DNA from: SIAJ01 sp036266155
GTDB lineage: Bacteria; Planctomycetota; Planctomycetia; Gemmatales; Gemmataceae
Assembly: GCA_036266155.1 (NCBI GenBank)
Contig: DATANR010000401.1
Coordinates: forward strand, 1-21,537
DNA length: 21,537 nt
Direction of reading: 5' to 3'
Part shown: piece by piece, positions 21,508-21,537 of the stretch
How the letters are laid out: every line of letters begins with the position of its first letter
How positions within the stretch are numbered: the first letter of the stretch is position 1
Made by a program: the position numbers and the translations under genes
The notes under the pieces: generated by a model
Database searches by the model: none
What the model was told of the DNA's origin: nothing
The model's input: the letters and a program-made list of their open reading frames with translations, nothing else

Positions 21508-21537
21508 AACTGGAAATGGGACTTATAGGACCGAGGG

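Overview
The window looks like a piece of a high-GC bacterial chromosome, most probably from a planctomycete of the Gemmata type (family Gemmataceae). This is inferred from protein style: zinc-ribbon/proline-rich/membrane hybrids, a 'KPGCKGGPGNPF' small protein, a CsrA-like regulator, a TatA with a long proline-rich tail, and a decayed Ig-like (He_PIG) repeat fragment. No marker gene fixes the species.

Left part (1-1760): two divergent MpsC-like (formerly DUF2294) genes lie back to back. The rightward one is preceded by a GC-rich leader ending in a very strong intrinsic terminator, and is followed by csrA and a small zinc-ribbon gene, probably one operon. Then come a single-chain type IIG restriction-modification enzyme (2007-5351) and a 678-residue protein of unknown family (5561-7597). 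That protein carries two diverged copies of the same ~110-residue module around a zinc ribbon. The pair looks like defence-type accessory cargo.

Middle (7600-12330): an accessory stretch with an excisionase-like HTH protein preceded by ATCGAC repeats, a DUF5681-like protein, an orphan ORF, a leftward XRE regulator, a two-helix membrane protein, a zinc-ribbon membrane protein, and a truncated Ig-like fragment that marks a recombination scar.

Integrative element core (12332-18456): all genes run rightward in the order unknown 485-residue protein, AlpA/Xis-like HTH, CHC2-Toprim-ATPase replication protein, a set of 9-bp iterons in two opposed blocks, a Cro-like HTH, and a tyrosine integrase. The integrase runs antisense into a tRNA-Sec (UCA) gene, and its TGA stop codon is exactly the complement of the anticodon. 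The layout resembles a self-replicating integrative element or phage satellite of the SaPI/PICI type, with tRNA-Sec as the attachment site. I could not see the matching left attachment site.

Right part (18397-21537): conserved-looking chromosome with tRNA-Sec, a small membrane protein, tRNA-Val(CAC) with its terminator, tatA with a readable promoter, a membrane-anchored EEP-family nuclease/phosphatase, and a secreted protein of unknown function.
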